Source: Chryseobacterium gwangjuense
GTDB lineage: Bacteria; Bacteroidota; Bacteroidia; Flavobacteriales; Weeksellaceae
Length of the DNA: 64,000 bases
NCBI RefSeq assembly: GCF_021311115.1
Contig: NZ_JAJTNP010000006.1
Location: 248,001 to 312,000, forward strand
Reading direction: 5' to 3'
Shown piece by piece: positions 49,906 through 59,352 of this stretch. Under the pieces are notes generated by a model, which saw only the letters and a program-made list of their open reading frames with translations, made no database searches and was not told where the DNA came from. How positions within the stretch are numbered: position 1 is the first letter of the stretch; each line of letters begins with the position of its first letter. The position numbers and the translations under genes were made by a program.

Positions 49906-51522
49906 TTACTTCTTTTTAATTAATTGATAGGTTGGTCGTATTGGATTGGTTGTATCAAAAATGATATCATAAGTTCCAGCTTCGACGCTGATATTTCTTC
50001 CATATTGAACAAGTTGATTGTCGTCGTTGATGCCCAGATCCAATGTCCATTCGTTATTGGCTCTGAATTTTATTTGACCGGATTTTAATTGGATATTTCT
50101 AGCTTCTAAAATGTTTTTATTGCTTTTGCTTGGAGTTAACTTAATATCCGGACCATCCCATCCATTTTTAGTGGCATCTCCTGTAATGCCCCAAAGGAAA
50201 TTATTGTTAACCTTTTTCGCTTCTTTTACGATTTTATCTTTAATAATAATTTGTAATACCGGATTTTTACTGTTGCTATCAGGTTTGAAATTAAAGAAAA
50301 TTCTGTCACCATTATTATTGTCAATATAGAATTTTGTATTGCTTTCTGTAAAAAGAATACCGTCTCCCTGGTTGGTTTCTTTAAAAATCAGTTGATTATC
50401 ATTGGCTAGAATATAAAAATAAGAATCCTTTGACTGATACAATCCGGTTAAATACGCTTCTTGTTTCGTGTCAATTCCCAGTTTTTTAGGGGTATTGTAG
50501 GTTTGGTTACCCATAATTGACATGATTTTTTGTCCGATTTCAAAAACACTGTTATCTCTTACATTACTCAGCATAATAACACAGACATCGTCTTCGGGAA
50601 TTGTTAAAAAACGACAAATAAATCCGGGTCCGCCACCATCATGACCAATTATTGTTTTTTCTTTCATTTTTTGCTCCTGCCAACCATAGCCGTAATGGTA
50701 ATCTTTAAGAGGAGTTTGTGCTTTTTCTAATGTTTCTTTTTTAAGGATTTTATATGCAGTAAGACCCTGGTAGAATTTGTATAAATCTTCAACAGTAGAA
50801 TACATGGCTCCGGCTGCATGAGGGTGGTTGTAATCATAAACAACAGCTTCGCGGTAATTGTGTGGTGACAAATATTCATAGCCCGTCGTTTTGTTTTTAT
50901 TTTTTAATTCTTTAAAATAAAATCCTGTATTTTTCATCCCAAGCGGATCAAGAATGTAGTGTTGAAGGGCTTTTTGATAAGATATGCCACTTACTTTTGC
51001 AATGATATACCCTAAAATATAATAATTAGGATTACTATAACTCCAGTTAGTTCCTGGAGAAAAAGCAAAAGGTTGTTTATAAATAGACTCTAAAAAAGTG
51101 GCTTCGTTTTTTGTGCTCTCAGGAGGAGTTCCTTCAGGAATTCCGGAAGTATGGGTAAGTAAATTTTCTATGGTAATGCTGTCTCCTTTTGGAAAATCAG
51201 GATAATATTTAGAGAGTTTATCAGTTAGAGACAATTTCTTTTCTTCATTTAAAAGAAGAATCAGTGTGGCAGTAAATGTTTTCGTAGTTGAGTAGATTCG
51301 GTAAATACTTTCGTTGGTGTTTTTTTCTTGAGTCTGAAAATCCTGAATACCAAAACTCTTTTCGAAAATTATTTTTCCTTTTTCGGCAACCAAAATACTT
51401 CCGTTATAACGGTTTAAATGACTATAAGCGTCAACTAAATTATTGATTTTTTCTTCTTTAGTTTGGCCTTGAACTTTTAGAGCAAATAAAAAAATAAAGA
51501 TCAAGAGTGAATTTTTCAACAT
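49906..51522 (-). CDS. Secreted serine hydrolase, class C beta-lactamase-like fold
   Basis: 538 aa from ATG 51522 (a longer TTG start is less likely because it would place the signal peptide inside the chain). Signal peptide about 1-20 (ends KVQGQ). The catalytic motifs of the penicillin-binding/beta-lactamase fold are STTK (S-x-x-K in RIYSTTKTFTATL), YSNPNYYIL (Y-x-N) and GHDGGGPG (replacing KTG). A C-terminal beta-rich domain of about 150 residues follows. Such proteins act as peptidases or esterases of the ClbP/EstB type; no resistance should be assumed. Single gene. Confidence 0.88.
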   Translation of the reverse strand: MLKNSLLIFIFLFALKVQGQTKEEKINNLVDAYSHLNRYNGSILVAEKGKIIFEKSFGIQDFQTQEKNTNESIYRIYSTTKTFTATLILLLNEEKKLSLTDKLSKYYPDFPKGDSITIENLLTHTSGIPEGTPPESTKNEATFLESIYKQPFAFSPGTNWSYSNPNYYILGYIIAKVSGISYQKALQHYILDPLGMKNTGFYFKELKNKNKTTGYEYLSPHNYREAVVYDYNHPHAAGAMYSTVEDLYKFYQGLTAYKILKKETLEKAQTPLKDYHYGYGWQEQKMKEKTIIGHDGGGPGFICRFLTIPEDDVCVIMLSNVRDNSVFEIGQKIMSIMGNQTYNTPKKLGIDTKQEAYLTGLYQSKDSYFYILANDNQLIFKETNQGDGILFTESNTKFYIDNNNGDRIFFNFKPDSNSKNPVLQIIIKDKIVKEAKKVNNNFLWGITGDATKNGWDGPDIKLTPSKSNKNILEARNIQLKSGQIKFRANNEWTLDLGINDDNQLVQYGRNISVEAGTYDIIFDTTNPIRPTYQLIKKK

Positions 51523-51642
51523 TTTCCTGTTTTTTGTAGTCAAATATCCTAATTTTTTTAGCAAATAAAGGTATTGTAGATGAAAATAGTAAGTTAATTC
51601 TTTCGGAAAGTAATTTTATTATGGGGGATTGAATTTTTTTAT

Positions 51643-51650
51643 TACCTTTG
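51643..51650 (+). promoter_or_regulatory. rpsP -7 element (TACCTTTG)
   Basis: Perfect TAnnTTTG, giving a leader of about 45 nt before rpsP that contains a GGGA/TCCC inverted repeat (51670-51682). Confidence 0.65.
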
Positions 51651-51699
51651 CACTCTTAAATAATTAACTGGGACGAGTTCCCGTAAAATTCACAACATT

Positions 51700-52263
51700 A
51701 TGTCAGTAAAAATCAGATTACAAAGACACGGTAAAAAAGGTAAGCCTTTCTTCCACATCGTGGTTGCAGATTCTAGAGCTAGAAGAGATGGTAGATTCAT
51801 CGAAAAACTAGGAACTTACAACCCAATTACTAACCCTGCAACTATCGATTTGAACGTTGATGCTGCTGTACAGTGGTTAAACAACGGTGCTCAGCCAACT
51901 GATACTGCAAGAGCTATCCTTTCTTACAAAGGTGCACTTTACAAAAAACACTTACAAGGTGGTGTTGCTAAAGGAGCATTTGATGAAGCTGAAGCTGAAA
52001 AAAGATTCAATGCTTGGTTAGAAGCTAAGGATACTAAAGTACAAGGTAAAGTAGAAGGTTTAGCAACTGCTAAAGCTGATGCTAAAAAAGCTGCTTTGGA
52101 AGCTGAAGTAAAAGTAAACGAAGCTAGACTTGCTGCTGCTGCACAAGCTGAAGCTGATGCTAAAGCTGCTGAAGAGGCTGCAAATGCACCTGCTGAAGAA
52201 GTTACAGAAGCTACTGAAGGAGAAGCTGCTGCTGAATCTACAGAAGAAAACACTGAAGCTTAA
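51700..52263 (+). CDS. rpsP: 30S ribosomal protein S16 with a long acidic-alanine C-terminal extension
   Basis: 187 aa. The first about 85 residues are an ordinary S16: [58 protein letters not shown]. The rest (about 85-187) is helical and low-complexity, rich in Ala, Glu and Lys and ending in an acidic tail ([15 protein letters not shown]), more than doubling the usual 80-residue length. The tail is probably exposed on the ribosome surface. Extended S16 is seen in related Bacteroidota. rimM follows after 11 nt, the common arrangement. Confidence 0.95.
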   Translation: MSVKIRLQRHGKKGKPFFHIVVADSRARRDGRFIEKLGTYNPITNPATIDLNVDAAVQWLNNGAQPTDTARAILSYKGALYKKHLQGGVAKGAFDEAEAEKRFNAWLEAKDTKVQGKVEGLATAKADAKKAALEAEVKVNEARLAAAAQAEADAKAAEEAANAPAEEVTEATEGEAAAESTEENTEA

Positions 52264-52274
52264 GAAACCTCTGT

Positions 52275-52817
52275 ATGCGTAAAGAAGATTGCTATTTATT
52301 AGGAAAAATCACACGCAGACACGGACTTGCGGGAAATGTTATCCTTAAGTTGGATACCGATCAACCCGAGCTTTATAATAAACTGGAATCAATATTCGTT
52401 GAAATCAACGGATTATTGGTTCCTTTTTTTATTGCAAAATCATCTTGGAGCAAACTGGATGCTCTTAATATTGCTTTCAAAAATTCTACTGAAGCGGTAG
52501 TAGACCAATCTTTGGGTAAAGATGTGTATTTACCTTTAACTTCATTACCGAAACTCTCAGGAAAGCAATTCTATTATCACGAAATTATAGGATACACTAT
52601 TTTTGATGAACATGATAATGACTGTGGAGTCATAAGATCAGTAAATGATCAGACGGCACAAGTTTATTTCATCACAAATCTTGACGGAAAAGAAGTGGTA
52701 ATTCCTATGATCAAAGACTGGATTCTTGAAGTAAACAGAGAAGAAAGATGTATTAAAATGCAGCTTCCTGAAGGTCTTATCGATGTCTTTTTAGTTCCTT
52801 CTAAGAAAGACGAATAA
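52275..52817 (+). CDS. rimM: Ribosome maturation factor RimM
   Basis: 180 aa. The N-terminal domain starts LLGKITRRHGLAGNVILKLD, the RimM opening G-x-I-x-x-x-H-G-x-x-G. The PRC-barrel-like C-terminal domain contains YYHEIIGYTIFDEHDNDCG, QAQVYFI-type strands and the ending KEVVIPMIKDWILEV. It binds S19 and helps 30S head assembly. Downstream of rpsP (11-nt gap) in one operon; trmD, usually next, is not here. Confidence 0.93.
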   Translation: MRKEDCYLLGKITRRHGLAGNVILKLDTDQPELYNKLESIFVEINGLLVPFFIAKSSWSKLDALNIAFKNSTEAVVDQSLGKDVYLPLTSLPKLSGKQFYYHEIIGYTIFDEHDNDCGVIRSVNDQTAQVYFITNLDGKEVVIPMIKDWILEVNREERCIKMQLPEGLIDVFLVPSKKDE

Positions 52818-52875
52818 TTTTCTTTTGCCAAGAAAGTAAATGAGCTGAGAACGCAAACTCACGGTTCACTTTTCA

Positions 52876-52910
52876 TTATTTTTTATTACTCATTACTTAT
52901 TACTCATAAA
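52876..52910. repeat. Period-7 repeat overlapping the stop of the serine hydrolase
   Basis: TTATTAC, TCATTAC, TTATTAC, TCATAAA run in phase at 52883-52910, with less regular units up to 52876. The stop codon of the minus-strand gene (52900-52902) lies inside a unit. Confidence 0.75.
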
Positions 52911-54543
52911 CGGAGGGTAATAAATATTCTTGTACTATTTTATCGACCTGTGAATGACCATAAGGTTTGTTGTAGGCTTTTGCTGTAACTACTATCACGA
53001 GTGGAATTTTCGTGAATATGATAATTTTGTTTCCACCATTTCCGTTGGATTGATACGTTTCAAATTCTTTATTTCCGACTGTATACACTTTTCTCCAAAA
53101 TAGATATCCATAACCATCAAAGTCTTTATTATCAGCGAAATAATTAGTGAAAGTCTTTTTGACCCAGTTTTTATCTATTATGGTTTTTCCTTTCCAGACC
53201 CCATTGTTTTTATAAAGTTGTCCGAATTTTGCGAAATCCAAGGCCTTCATTCTTAATCCTCCGGCTAAAGAAGGCTTTTGTTGAGGAGTGAACTGCCATT
53301 TATAATTCGTGATTCCCAAAGGTTGAAAGAGTTTTTGGTGAGCATAATTTTCCAATCCTTTTGGTACTGATTTATCCAAAATATCACCTGTTAGAACGAC
53401 TCCGGCTGTGAAATAATTCCAGTTTTTTCCGATTTTGTTTTCTGTCATAGGTAAATCCAGAACAAATTTTATCCAATTATCCGTTGGATACATATTTTCT
53501 TCGTTTCCGGGAGAGTCGTAATCTTGATCGTTTCCATTAAACGCTGAACTCATCGTCAGTAAACTCTTAATAGTTACACTATCTTTTTTAGGAGTGTAAT
53601 TGTTGAACTTTTTTAAATCATAGAATTCTCTCAGATTTTGATTTTCATTTTTAATATAGCCGTCTTTTATTGCAATTCCCATCAGTACTGAAGAAAAAGA
53701 TTTACCGACGGAACGAGTGTCATACAAACTATCCCTTTTGTATCCATTAAAATACTCTTCCAACAACAGTTTTTCATTTTTGATGACAACAATTCCCGTG
53801 ATATCGCGGAATCTGTTTTCTGCAATTTTTTGGTTTAAAAGTCTAATTTTTTCCTGATTAAATTTTTCTTCAGAGATCTTCCAGTCTCTATTGGGTGCGA
53901 TTTTTTGGACTGCAATCTGATCTTCTGAAATATCTTTTTTAGGAATTATCAATTGAACTTCTCCCTGAGCAATCACATTTCCAACTTTCAATGTTGATGT
54001 TTTCAGATAAGGTTTAATTTCAATTTTTAACGTATGACTTCCCGTTTCTAAAGCATCAATTCCACCATTTATTAGATAAAATCTCATCCACAAATACCTT
54101 CCCCAGGAATCTTCATTTGTTTTACTGAGAAGAGGAAGTCTGAAACTTGTCTTGACTTTTTTGTTTTCTGCTGTTCCTGCTCCTGAATTTAGATTTTCAG
54201 TATAGACTAGTTTTCCATCAACAAAGAAACTGAATTGATAGTTTCCTTTTTTAAGCAAATCATCTGCAGACAAAGAAGGTTCAAGCTGATGTAAATAATT
54301 AATCAAAGAATTGTCAAGAAAAACACGAATATCGAAATTCTGATCTTCCTGAAATAGGATTTTTTTCTGAAAATCAGTTGCTTTTATATTTCCTAAAGGA
54401 ATTGCTTTTTCCAGGAAAACAATTGTATTTAAATAATCTTTCTGAACGGGGTTTTCAATTTTCTCAGGTTCAATAATATTTTGAGTCTGGCTTAAAGACA
54501 GGCTGAAAGTGAAAATTAAAAGAAATAGGATGATGTGTTTCAT
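52900..54543 (-). CDS. Secreted serine hydrolase with N-terminal domain, class C fold
   Basis: 547 aa from ATG 54543. Signal peptide about 1-18 (ends LSLSQ). Residues about 25-230 form a separate beta-rich domain. The catalytic half has SVGK (S-x-x-K in DTRSVGKSFSSVL), an NYFTAG motif in the Y-x-N position, and QSNGNGGNKII in the KTG position. It is probably a periplasmic peptidase or esterase. The AraC-type regulator upstream (82 bp) and its HTH partner are likely controllers; all three read in one direction. Confidence 0.85.
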   Translation of the reverse strand: MKHIILFLLIFTFSLSLSQTQNIIEPEKIENPVQKDYLNTIVFLEKAIPLGNIKATDFQKKILFQEDQNFDIRVFLDNSLINYLHQLEPSLSADDLLKKGNYQFSFFVDGKLVYTENLNSGAGTAENKKVKTSFRLPLLSKTNEDSWGRYLWMRFYLINGGIDALETGSHTLKIEIKPYLKTSTLKVGNVIAQGEVQLIIPKKDISEDQIAVQKIAPNRDWKISEEKFNQEKIRLLNQKIAENRFRDITGIVVIKNEKLLLEEYFNGYKRDSLYDTRSVGKSFSSVLMGIAIKDGYIKNENQNLREFYDLKKFNNYTPKKDSVTIKSLLTMSSAFNGNDQDYDSPGNEENMYPTDNWIKFVLDLPMTENKIGKNWNYFTAGVVLTGDILDKSVPKGLENYAHQKLFQPLGITNYKWQFTPQQKPSLAGGLRMKALDFAKFGQLYKNNGVWKGKTIIDKNWVKKTFTNYFADNKDFDGYGYLFWRKVYTVGNKEFETYQSNGNGGNKIIIFTKIPLVIVVTAKAYNKPYGHSQVDKIVQEYLLPSVYE

Positions 54544-54625
54544 TGTCAATTTTATCTAAACAAAAATATAAAGTGATTGTGGGGAAAAATAGAATGAAAT
54601 TAACATTTGAAAATTAGCCTGAAAT

Positions 54626-55426
54626 TTATTTTAAAAGCTTTTTGTATTTCAAAGGAGTAATCCCAATATTTTCTTTAAAACAGCGAATAAAATGACTCTG
54701 ATCTGAAAATCCGCATTCCAAAGCAACTTCGGATAAAGATTCAAACTCATTCAAAAGTTTTAAAGATTTTTCAACTTTTAATTTCCTAAGATATTCTCCC
54801 AGATTACATTGAAAATGCTTTTGGAAGTCACGACTCAAATGCATGGGATGGATGTTCAGGTTTTTAGAAAGTGCTGTCAAATTCAATTGTTCCGTACAAT
54901 TTTCATGTAAAATCTCATCAATTTGCTTCACCCAAACCGGTTTTTTATCTGAGTTGTTTTTTTGATGGGGTAATTGATCGAAAATATTCAATACAAGTTG
55001 ATTGATAGACAGGTTGAATGAGTCATCATTCAGTTTTGTTTCTTTGAAAATCTGATAGACAAGTAATTTTACAGTTGGGTTTTTAATAGTAAAGCTTCCT
55101 TCAATCTGATCTTTTGAAAGCTGAAATTTTTCAAACCATTCTTTCGTGATTTCAATGTGAAATCCTCGCGTGAAAACATCAGGTTTTATATTATAATGGG
55201 CGTCTTCCCAATGATGATAGAGTAGTGTGCCTGCTGAACAGTCATAAACTTCTTTTTTGTTCCCTTCGCTCATATTTCCCTGAAGCAGAAAAGTGAAATA
55301 TGGATTTTCGTGATAATGCCAGTCTACAAAAGAATGAGTGTACTCTGTGTCTGTAAAGGTGAGTCCATCGAAACTGAGTGTTTCATGGGTTTGCCCAAAA
55401 AATTCGCCATTACGAAGGTTTTTCAT
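54626..55426 (-). CDS. AraC family transcriptional regulator
   Basis: 266 aa. The N-terminal cupin-like sensor has HSFVDWHYHENPYFTFLLQG (histidines of a possible metal or ligand pocket) and YDCSAGTLLYHHWEDAHYN. The C-terminal about 100 residues contain both helix-turn-helix motifs: LNIHPMHLSRDFQKHFQ and LSEVALECGFSDQSHFIRCF, ending GITPLKYKKLL. It starts one base after the HTH gene at 55428-56354, so they are co-expressed. The likely target is the downstream serine hydrolase. Confidence 0.9.
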   Translation of the reverse strand: MKNLRNGEFFGQTHETLSFDGLTFTDTEYTHSFVDWHYHENPYFTFLLQGNMSEGNKKEVYDCSAGTLLYHHWEDAHYNIKPDVFTRGFHIEITKEWFEKFQLSKDQIEGSFTIKNPTVKLLVYQIFKETKLNDDSFNLSINQLVLNIFDQLPHQKNNSDKKPVWVKQIDEILHENCTEQLNLTALSKNLNIHPMHLSRDFQKHFQCNLGEYLRKLKVEKSLKLLNEFESLSEVALECGFSDQSHFIRCFKENIGITPLKYKKLLK

Positions 55427-55427
55427 A

Positions 55428-56354
55428 TTAGAGTTTGTGTTTTAAATTTTCAATCTGTTCATACATCTTATTGAAAAACACTTTTCTGTCGCGATTTCCG
55501 GAAGTACCTAAAGATTTTGAATTTTTAATCTGGTGCTCAAAATAATTCTTTGTTTCGCTACAGGTTTTGGCATCATTAATCAAAATATATCCAAACATAT
55601 TCGTTGGTAAAGCAAAAAGAGACTGTTGTGGATGATGAAAAAAGATGTCATTCGAAAGATGCATCAATTCATTTTCGTACAGATGAAATTTGGGATGGTT
55701 TTCCGTTTTTTCTTCAATATATACAATTAATTCCTTTAATTCTTCTAAAATAATCTGCGCTTCGTTTTTTTGTAAAAGTCTCGTGTCATAGTAGTACGAG
55801 ATCTGTTGTAAAATACTGGAAACGGTCATGTCATTCCATAATTCTATCACGTTTTGCTCTTCATATTTTTTCCTTAATTCCTGTGTGTTGGCTTCAAAAT
55901 GAGGTGGAGAAAACTGCAAAAAAGGAACGAAAACCTGTTTGGCATTCAGTAAATTCATCCAGACATAAATTTTGAAACGGGAAAGTAAGGTGTCTGAAAG
56001 GGTATAAAAAAACGGAATGTCTTTCGCGGAGTAATAAATTGTGATTCCGTCAGCAAGAGGTAAATTTTCAAAAACGTTCAGATTGTTCTTAAAAAAAGAC
56101 TGTAAATCTTCAGTTTCAGTTACAGCAGTAGTTTTTTGTGCCAAGATTTGATGATCTGAAGTTAGGAACTGATCCAAAGAGATCTGATAATATTTTGCCA
56201 GTTCCAATGCTTCTTCAAAACTGAATTTTGCTTTTAGGGAAGTTCTTCTGTGTGCTGCATCATAGCTTATATTGAGAATATTGGCAATCTCGTCATTCAA
56301 AGATTTGTTGACAATTTTTTTGCGAATTTCTTTGAGAAAACGTTCCTGATGCAT
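55428..56354 (-). CDS. HTH transcriptional regulator with a large helical C-terminal domain
   Basis: 308 aa. Residues about 15-65 contain a DNA-binding helix-turn-helix (IANILNISYDAAHRRTSLKA, KFSFEEALELAKYYQISLDQF), of the kind seen in Bacteroidota regulators whose turn reads DAAxRR. The remainder (about 85-308) is helical and rich in aromatic residues, with no obvious cofactor motif, and may be a ligand sensor. It lies directly upstream of the AraC gene and divergent from a lipoprotein gene. Function unknown beyond regulation. Confidence 0.7.
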   Translation of the reverse strand: MHQERFLKEIRKKIVNKSLNDEIANILNISYDAAHRRTSLKAKFSFEEALELAKYYQISLDQFLTSDHQILAQKTTAVTETEDLQSFFKNNLNVFENLPLADGITIYYSAKDIPFFYTLSDTLLSRFKIYVWMNLLNAKQVFVPFLQFSPPHFEANTQELRKKYEEQNVIELWNDMTVSSILQQISYYYDTRLLQKNEAQIILEELKELIVYIEEKTENHPKFHLYENELMHLSNDIFFHHPQQSLFALPTNMFGYILINDAKTCSETKNYFEHQIKNSKSLGTSGNRDRKVFFNKMYEQIENLKHKL

Positions 56355-56458
56355 GCTTTGTGATTTTCACAAATTTAGAAATTTATTTTAATTTTTTTTC
56401 GCATTCATATTTGTGATTTTCACAGATAATTTTGGTTTAGAATTTTAAGATAATCATT

Positions 56459-57007
56459 ATGAGAAAAATATTTTTTTGCCTATGTCTCGTCTTGACGATG
56501 TTTAGTTGTGCAGGTTTCAAAAATGTTGATAATAGTAATGTGGGTTTAAACAAAAATAATTTAAGCGCTATAGATGGAGATTACAGTAATTATCCTGTTG
56601 ATGGACAGTTGGGTTACATCAATGGTCTTGTTGATATTTTTGACAGAAATACGAATATGTTCATTTTTAAGGATAAGTATGATACAAGAGCTATAAATCT
56701 GAAACTAAAAATGATCAATGATAAAAATCTGAATGTAAAAATTTATAAAAAAGAAAAATTATTATTTGATAAAGATTTGAAAGTGAAACTAAAAAATGAT
56801 GGTTTTTTATATTTAAAAGAGAAAAGATTTATGCTGGAAGGAATTCCATTGGTTTTTGGTGGCTGGAATTTTCAGAAATCTCGTTTTACCGTAGATGAAA
56901 ATAATAATCTTCATATCCAGACCAACTATTTTTTCTGCAATGGAGTATTTATCATTATAAGCGATTGGAAAACCTTTCATTATGATTTAATGTTTAAAAA
57001 AATGTAA
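56459..57007 (+). CDS. Hypothetical lipoprotein
   Basis: 182 aa. Lipobox MFSC at about 14-17 after a short hydrophobic segment indicates a lipoprotein. The mature part is polar with many Asn, Lys and Asp and beta-rich sequence (LKMINDKNLNVKIYKKEKLL). No family is recognised. It is 2 nt upstream of the CDP-alcohol phosphatidyltransferase and must be co-transcribed with it. Confidence 0.65.
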   Translation: MRKIFFCLCLVLTMFSCAGFKNVDNSNVGLNKNNLSAIDGDYSNYPVDGQLGYINGLVDIFDRNTNMFIFKDKYDTRAINLKLKMINDKNLNVKIYKKEKLLFDKDLKVKLKNDGFLYLKEKRFMLEGIPLVFGGWNFQKSRFTVDENNNLHIQTNYFFCNGVFIIISDWKTFHYDLMFKKM

Positions 57008-57009
57008 TC

Positions 57010-57609
57010 ATGAAAACAATACCCTATATTTTAATATCCATACGATTTATTCTGGCACCCATCATCTTTTTACTGGCTTATTTCCAGGGTGAAGAATCCA
57101 GGTTTTTAATTTTAATAGTAATGTATTTAGGATTATTAACCGATATCTTTGACGGAATTATTGCCCGGAAAGTGGGTGTTTCCTCAGAAAAATTACGAAG
57201 ATTAGACAGTCAGACCGATTTGGTTTTCTGGCTTTCGCTAGGGTTTGCAGCCTATTTTTTGAATCCTGAATTAATAAAAACTGAATGGAAAGGAGTTCTT
57301 TTAATCTTTGTTATGGAAGCGCTTTGTTATGTTGTCAGCATCTGGAAATTTGGGAAAGAAACGTGTACCCATGCTTTTTTGTCGAAAATGTGGGGGTTGA
57401 GTCTGCTTATTGCTTTTACTTATTTAATCGGATTTCAGCAGGCGGGTTGGGCTTTTTATACAACAGTTGTTTTGGGGTTTATCTCTCACATCGATGTTAT
57501 TTTGATTATTCTGTTGCTCCCAAAATGGCAATATGATGTTCCAAGTTCTTACCATGCCTGGAGAATCCGGAACGGAAAACAGAGAAAAAAGACGATTTTC
57601 TTTAATTAA
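57010..57609 (+). CDS. CDP-alcohol phosphatidyltransferase family protein
   Basis: 199 aa with about six hydrophobic segments. The signature D-G-x2-A-R-x8-G-x3-D-x3-D appears as DIFDGIIARKVGVSSEKLRR followed by LDSQTDLVF, with Arg in place of the expected Gly. This resembles PgsA-like enzymes that make phosphatidylglycerol phosphate or related lipids. The substitution and a second paralogue, pssA, in the same window mean the acceptor alcohol is uncertain. Follows a lipoprotein gene by 2 nt. Confidence 0.8.
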   Translation: MKTIPYILISIRFILAPIIFLLAYFQGEESRFLILIVMYLGLLTDIFDGIIARKVGVSSEKLRRLDSQTDLVFWLSLGFAAYFLNPELIKTEWKGVLLIFVMEALCYVVSIWKFGKETCTHAFLSKMWGLSLLIAFTYLIGFQQAGWAFYTTVVLGFISHIDVILIILLLPKWQYDVPSSYHAWRIRNGKQRKKTIFFN

Positions 57610-57699
57610 TTACTATTTAAAGCATCGTTTTTCATTAAATAATTGATAAATCATTTTTTAATTAAGACAGTGTAATCATCAAGTTGCGCTGTTTTTTTG

Positions 57700-57707
57700 T
57701 AACTTTG
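57700..57707 (+). promoter_or_regulatory. asnS -7 element (TAACTTTG)
   Basis: Perfect TAnnTTTG followed by CACTC; the 5' UTR would be about 32 nt. Confidence 0.6.
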
Positions 57708-57745
57708 CACTCATTAATTTTTATACGAAAATTTATAATCGACAA

Positions 57746-59194
57746 ATGAAAAAGCAGACCATTAAGGAAATCCTACAGGATTACAAGAAAGTATTACATC
57801 ATGACATTACGGTTTACGGTTGGGTAAGAGCGTTCCGTTCAAATCGCTTTATAGCGCTTAATGATGGTTCTACGATTAATAATTTGCAAATTGTTGTTGA
57901 TTTTGAAAATTTTGACGAAGAAGTTATTAACAAAATCAGTACGGCTGCATCTTTGAAAGTAGTTGGAGAAGTAGTAGAAAGTCAGGGAGCAGGACAAACT
58001 GTAGAGATTATTGCTAAAAAGATTATTATTTTAGGAGATAACTTTACTGAAGAAAGAGATAAAACAATTCTTCAGCCTAAAAAACACTCATTAGAAGTTC
58101 TAAGAGAGCAGGCGCATTTAAGATTCAGAACGAATTTGTTCGGAGCGGTTTTCAGAGTGCGTCACGCAGTAAGTTTTGCGGTACATTCATTCTTTAACCA
58201 AAACCAGTTCTTTTACATCAACACGCCTGTCATTACAGGAGCTGATGCAGAAGGAGCGGGAGAAATGTTTGGAGTAACCAACTTTGATTTAAACAATATT
58301 CCTAGAGATGAGCAGGGAGATATCGATTTCGCTCAGGATTTCTTTGGTAAAAAAACAAACTTAACGGTTTCAGGACAGCTTGAAGGAGAAACGGCGGCAA
58401 TGGGATTAGGAAGAATTTATACTTTCGGACCTACTTTCCGTGCAGAAAACTCGAACACAACGCGCCACTTGGCAGAATTCTGGATGATTGAGCCTGAAGT
58501 TGCGTTCAACAATCTTGAAGATAACATCGACCTTGCGGAAGATTTCTTAAAATATGTGATTCAGTATGTGTTGGATAACTGTAAAGATGATTTGGAATTC
58601 CTAGATAAGCGTTTTGAAGAAGAACAAAAATCTAAGCCTGAAAAAGACAGAGCAAAAGAAGGATTAATCGAAAAACTTCAGAATGTAATTGCTAAACGTT
58701 TCAAGAGAGTTTCTTATACGGAAGCGATTGAGATTTTGATGAGCTCTAAAGAAAATAAGAAAGGAAAATTCCAGTATCCGGTTGAAAACTGGGGAACAGA
58801 CCTTCAGTCTGAGCATGAAAGATATTTGGTTGAGAAGCATTTTGAAAGTCCGGTAGTTTTATTTGATTATCCGAAAGAGATCAAGGCATTCTACATGAAA
58901 CTGAACGATGATAATAAAACAGTTGCGGCAATGGACGTACTTTTCCCTGGAATCGGAGAAATCATCGGAGGTTCTGAAAGAGAAGCTAGATTAGACGTAT
59001 TGAAGCAAAAAATGGCAGATATGCATGTTGATGAGCATGAACTATGGTGGTATTTAGACACCAGAAAATTCGGTTCTGTTCCGCATGCAGGATTTGGATT
59101 AGGGCTTGAAAGACTGGTTCTTTTCGTAACGGGAATGACAAACATCAGGGATGTAATTCCTTTCCCAAGGACACCGAAAAACGCAGAATTTTAA
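57746..59194 (+). CDS. asnS: Asparagine--tRNA ligase
   Basis: 482 aa, a class II synthetase. The N-terminal OB-fold anticodon-binding domain spans about 15-110 ([20 protein letters not shown]). Motif 1 is in [20 protein letters not shown], motif 2 [20 protein letters not shown], motif 3 [17 protein letters not shown]. The [15 protein letters not shown] region distinguishes AsnRS from AspRS. It charges tRNA-Asn with asparagine. Single gene, with promoter and terminator. Confidence 0.96.
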   Translation: MKKQTIKEILQDYKKVLHHDITVYGWVRAFRSNRFIALNDGSTINNLQIVVDFENFDEEVINKISTAASLKVVGEVVESQGAGQTVEIIAKKIIILGDNFTEERDKTILQPKKHSLEVLREQAHLRFRTNLFGAVFRVRHAVSFAVHSFFNQNQFFYINTPVITGADAEGAGEMFGVTNFDLNNIPRDEQGDIDFAQDFFGKKTNLTVSGQLEGETAAMGLGRIYTFGPTFRAENSNTTRHLAEFWMIEPEVAFNNLEDNIDLAEDFLKYVIQYVLDNCKDDLEFLDKRFEEEQKSKPEKDRAKEGLIEKLQNVIAKRFKRVSYTEAIEILMSSKENKKGKFQYPVENWGTDLQSEHERYLVEKHFESPVVLFDYPKEIKAFYMKLNDDNKTVAAMDVLFPGIGEIIGGSEREARLDVLKQKMADMHVDEHELWWYLDTRKFGSVPHAGFGLGLERLVLFVTGMTNIRDVIPFPRTPKNAEF

Positions 59195-59200
59195 AAATAA

Positions 59201-59232
59201 AAAAAGCCTTAAAGTAATTTTTAAGGCTTTTT
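59201..59232 (+). terminator. Terminator after asnS
   Basis: AAAAAGCCTTAAA pairs with TTTAAGGCTTTTT, loop GTAAT, then T-rich sequence. Confidence 0.88.
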
Positions 59233-59352
59233 CGTTTATTTAAATAGTTTATTATAAAGTATTGTAATACAAAAATCGTGCTAAAAATTATTATTCTACA
59301 AATAAATTTATTAAATTCGTAGAATATGTTATGTTAAAACACAAAGACAAAT

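Noticed and set aside
51939..52253. Ser/Ala-rich minus-strand open frame opposite rpsP
   Set aside because: A shadow created by the Ala/Glu-rich S16 tail; no promoter or family.
49906..54543. Two class C beta-lactamase-like proteins as antibiotic resistance genes
   Set aside because: KTG is replaced (GHDGGG and NGNGGN), and both carry extra domains; they look like esterase/peptidase-type hydrolases.
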